Shown here in pieces: positions 61,532 through 64,000 of a stretch of 64,000 nt of DNA (position 1 is its first letter; each line of letters starts with the position of its first letter). This DNA comes from Helochares maculicollis (taxonomy: Eukaryota; Arthropoda; Insecta; Coleoptera; Hydrophilidae): contig JAWQRO010000018.1 of NCBI GenBank assembly GCA_033557835.1, positions 17,308 through 81,307 of the forward strand. Direction: 5' to 3'. The notes below the pieces were generated by a model that saw nothing but the letters and a program-made list of their open reading frames with translations, did no database searches and was not told the DNA's origin. The position numbers were made by a program, and so were the translations under genes.

Positions 61532-63200
61532 TTAATAAATACCATTTTATTAATTAGTGTTATCGGCCCCAAAACCCGTTGACTTCGTCATTGAAAATAA
61601 AAATTTTACAAAAGTAACTTTATTGCAATTACAATTCCGACAAAATAATATTTTAATTTGCAATCTGATTATTCAATTAAATACTTTGTTAGAACACTTG
61701 TAACATGTATAATGCACAATATATTTTTTTCCTTGGCTATAATACACATAAAAATAGAAACAACCATTCAGCTCTTGTAGAATATTAGTAATTCTCCCCT
61801 CAACCAACGCAACCCCTCCCGACTTAAACATACAGGAGAAATTGCGTTGGTTGGACGGAAAACTACGTAAGAACAGCTCTATCTGTATCACGATACCAAT
61901 TTTCAATAAAATCGAGTAATCAATACAGTAACTTACCAAATATTTATGAACGTTTTGCAAATATATCAGCTACATCCTTCACATGTGAACAACTTGGCGA
62001 ATGCATATTATCACATGATCCGCATATGCATTTACGCTATGAAATCTTTCGGCACAAAAATGCAATAATAAAAATTATGACTGCGAAGCGTCATAACTTT
62101 CAGTGCATGCATACAAAAAACTCTCATTATGCAATGTGTTTATGATTTGAATTCATGTTAGCAAATCCGCCTCTATATATCTTATTTCTAACCAGACGTA
62201 CAGATAATTAGATTTAAGCGGATATATTTCCACTTTTCCCGAATTAATATTACTGTTATTATAAATATTATTTTCAAAGTTGTACACATATTTATTTATA
62301 ACAAGTAACCTTGCGGCTATTAAACATTATTATTTGGTTGTCTGAAAGGGACCAGGATAAAATATTGATAACTTTTTCATATTTCTGACGGAAAATTTAT
62401 TTATTTAAATTTTGATCGTAAAAGCAACAATTTTCCATTCCAAAATAATCAAGCCAATTTTATTTCCGCAACAAAGGTACTTTTGTTTCCCTCGCAGTCA
62501 ACTCTCTGTTTCCAAGGCACTTAAGATTAAGAGCCTCAATTTTCTTCATTCTGAAAGCTTTCAATTTCTAGAGAAAATTGCCAGATCGGCGAAAACATTT
62601 CATTAATATCAGATTTATACAAAAGCGTTGTGATTCTGAAGAAAGATAAAATGTTAAAGTTGAAGTTTAAAGCAATTCATTATCTCCCGATCAATAGCAC
62701 ATAACGAGACCTTATTTCCAGATTCAGCGGCTTAAATCTACAAGTTAGCTGTATTTTCACCAATAAAAGTTCAAAGACTGGCTTTTTTAAGTAATTTGTA
62801 CCATGTCTTGATGAAGAAATGCATAAAGACCACTCGAGCCTCACCCACTTTGATTTAGGGAATTTACTCTTTCATAACAAAATATTTGCCTAAAATATTG
62901 ATTAACCCGAAATTGTAAATAAATTTTCTACTTTATTGCTAAAATATCAGTCAAAGCCGCTTATTATTATTATGCAATTAAAATTTTATTATGTTGTGAA
63001 TTTTACAGTTATTAATTAAACGCCAGCATAATAGCATTTTTCAAAATGCACACCCTAACTGAAAATAGCCCTTTATGACTTATTTTCGTGAATAAATTGC
63101 ATATACAGACCTATATAGCAAGTTTAAAACAACAAGTGCTTAGTTTATAGGGAAAATAATAAGAAAAACAATAGTTTTTTGAAGTGAAGGAATGACTCAC

Positions 63201-63420
63201 CGGTGTTCTGGGATTTGTAGCAGCATGACTGACAACCACCTTCTATGTAACAGCATCCACCGTACGCCTTCGGGATCGGAAAATCCATATCGGCGCCGAG
63301 GCGCAGACGCTTTGGCGCCTGGCCGACCGTCGACTTTCCATTTGCTAGTGTTTTGCTTTTCTACAATACTCCTTCCAAACTTAGGAGGGATATCCTTCGA
63401 GAAAAATACAATCATAAATA
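63201..63420 (-). other. FucTA: Candidate FucTA 5' non-coding exon in a GC-rich island
   Basis: The only clearly GC-rich stretch of the right flank (about 63280-63350, rich in CpG such as GGCGCCGAGGCGC). On the minus strand it ends in a strong donor, ACACCG followed by GTGAGT (63195-63200). Reading frames in it run into a stop when joined to the FucTA exon at 58581, so it would be non-coding. If correct, FucTA has a 4.6-kb first intron and its promoter is near 63.4 kb. It could instead be an exon of another gene that runs out of the window. Confidence 0.4.
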
Positions 63421-64000
63421 AGAGTTCATATATAAAGTCCGGATTCCAGAATTTTTATTCGCAAACTCCGGGCAATAAATATTTGAATGACACACTTCTA
63501 CGTGAATTTTTTTAAAGGAATTCATAACAGATTTATGTGAATTTTCAGGGCAAATATGGTTGCTTCTTGTTTGCACTAGAGTAAATCTGCGCGATTTATA
63601 TTAGCGGAAAAATGATTAATAATACCAAAATTATTTCATTTTCATTTTCACATTTATTTGAAGATGTTTATTGTCCTCCGCTGTCTAGATTTTTAAGATT
63701 CTTTTTTATGTGTACTACAGTACACTTGGAGTAGATGTTAGCATGTCTGTAAGTGTTATTTTATATGTGAACACAATACTTCAAAATTTAAGCGAGCTAC
63801 ATCAACTCAATTTGGTGTACAAATATTTTTTTAAAAAATACAGGACTAGTTCACCACTTTTCAGATAAACTTTGTCAGAAATCAGGTGATTAAAACGGGT
63901 TACTAAACAGTATTATTGATCGGACGCTTTTAAGAGGGTTTACCTATGTATGTATGGCTGTATTTGTGTGTATGTATGTATGTATTTATATATATATATA
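63421..64000. other. Right edge, no gene seen
   Basis: AT-rich; ends in simple repeats (TATG units then TA dinucleotides, about 63945-64000). May contain the FucTA promoter region. Confidence 0.35.

Larger units (their letters stand above)
58582..63200. other. Long intron-like gap before FucTA coding exons
   Basis: No coding gene seen. It holds the 128-bp direct repeat and the small hairpins listed separately; otherwise AT-rich single-copy-looking sequence. Confidence 0.4.

Noticed and set aside
61801..61855. 12-bp inverted repeat CAACCAACGCAA / TTGCGTTGGTTG
   Set aside because: Short arms with a loop of about 30 bases; could occur by chance, and no associated gene or terminator role is evident.

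Overview
This is a 64 kb piece of an AT-rich animal nuclear genome. Genes are split by GT-AG introns, and the gene set is that of an insect: Set2 with Drosophila-like domain order, FucTA, a Klp38B/KIF14-type kinesin, an expanded DUF229 family, mariner elements and RTE-like LINEs. A beetle or another insect with a TE-rich genome is plausible, but nothing here fixes the order. Exon joins were made by eye from splice signals, reading phase and family similarity. Every multi-exon model below keeps an open frame across its joins.

Left third (1-20.1 kb): a DUF229 cluster. Three full copies lie head-to-tail on the minus strand (3.06-10.8 kb) and a fourth full copy is on the plus strand (18.06-20.08 kb). 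There are also a C-terminal fragment (2.3-2.8 kb) and a gutted pseudogene (11.1-12.4 kb). All full copies share a tiny first exon of 9-16 codons and a phase-0 intron just before the hydrophobic signal-anchor. One copy (8.2-10.8 kb) has lost two metal-site residues and looks like a pseudoenzyme. Between the pseudogene and the plus-strand copy is a transposon graveyard: decayed LINE pieces, split by a young-looking mariner whose transposase frame is intact.

Middle (20-43 kb): a solo LTR, a mariner relic and a LINE endonuclease relic precede the Set2 H3K36 methyltransferase gene. Set2 runs minus over about 14-16 kb, has 8 coding exons and encodes 2,378 residues; a dead mauritiana-type mariner sits in one intron. 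Divergent from Set2 is mitochondrial ribosomal protein L3 (plus). It converges on TMCO1 (minus), which is divergent from the kinesin gene (plus). These are ordinary housekeeping neighbours.

Right third (43-64 kb): the kinesin with a large inverted repeat in its first intron, a palindromic MITE-like element, a DUF2039 (C9orf85-like) zinc-ribbon gene, a DIABLO-like mitochondrial protein, and two GT10 alpha-1,3-fucosyltransferases side by side on the minus strand. The first fucosyltransferase lacks the introns of the second and looks like an old retrocopy beside its multi-exon FucTA parent. FucTA probably starts at a GC-rich non-coding exon near 63.2-63.4 kb. The long intron between holds a 128-bp direct repeat and a perfect small hairpin.

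I saw no operon, CRISPR or prokaryotic feature. The most unusual items are the DUF229 pseudoenzyme, the fucosyltransferase retrocopy next to its parent, the two solo LTRs with short target duplications, the short-tailed kinesin and the inverted/direct repeats in introns.
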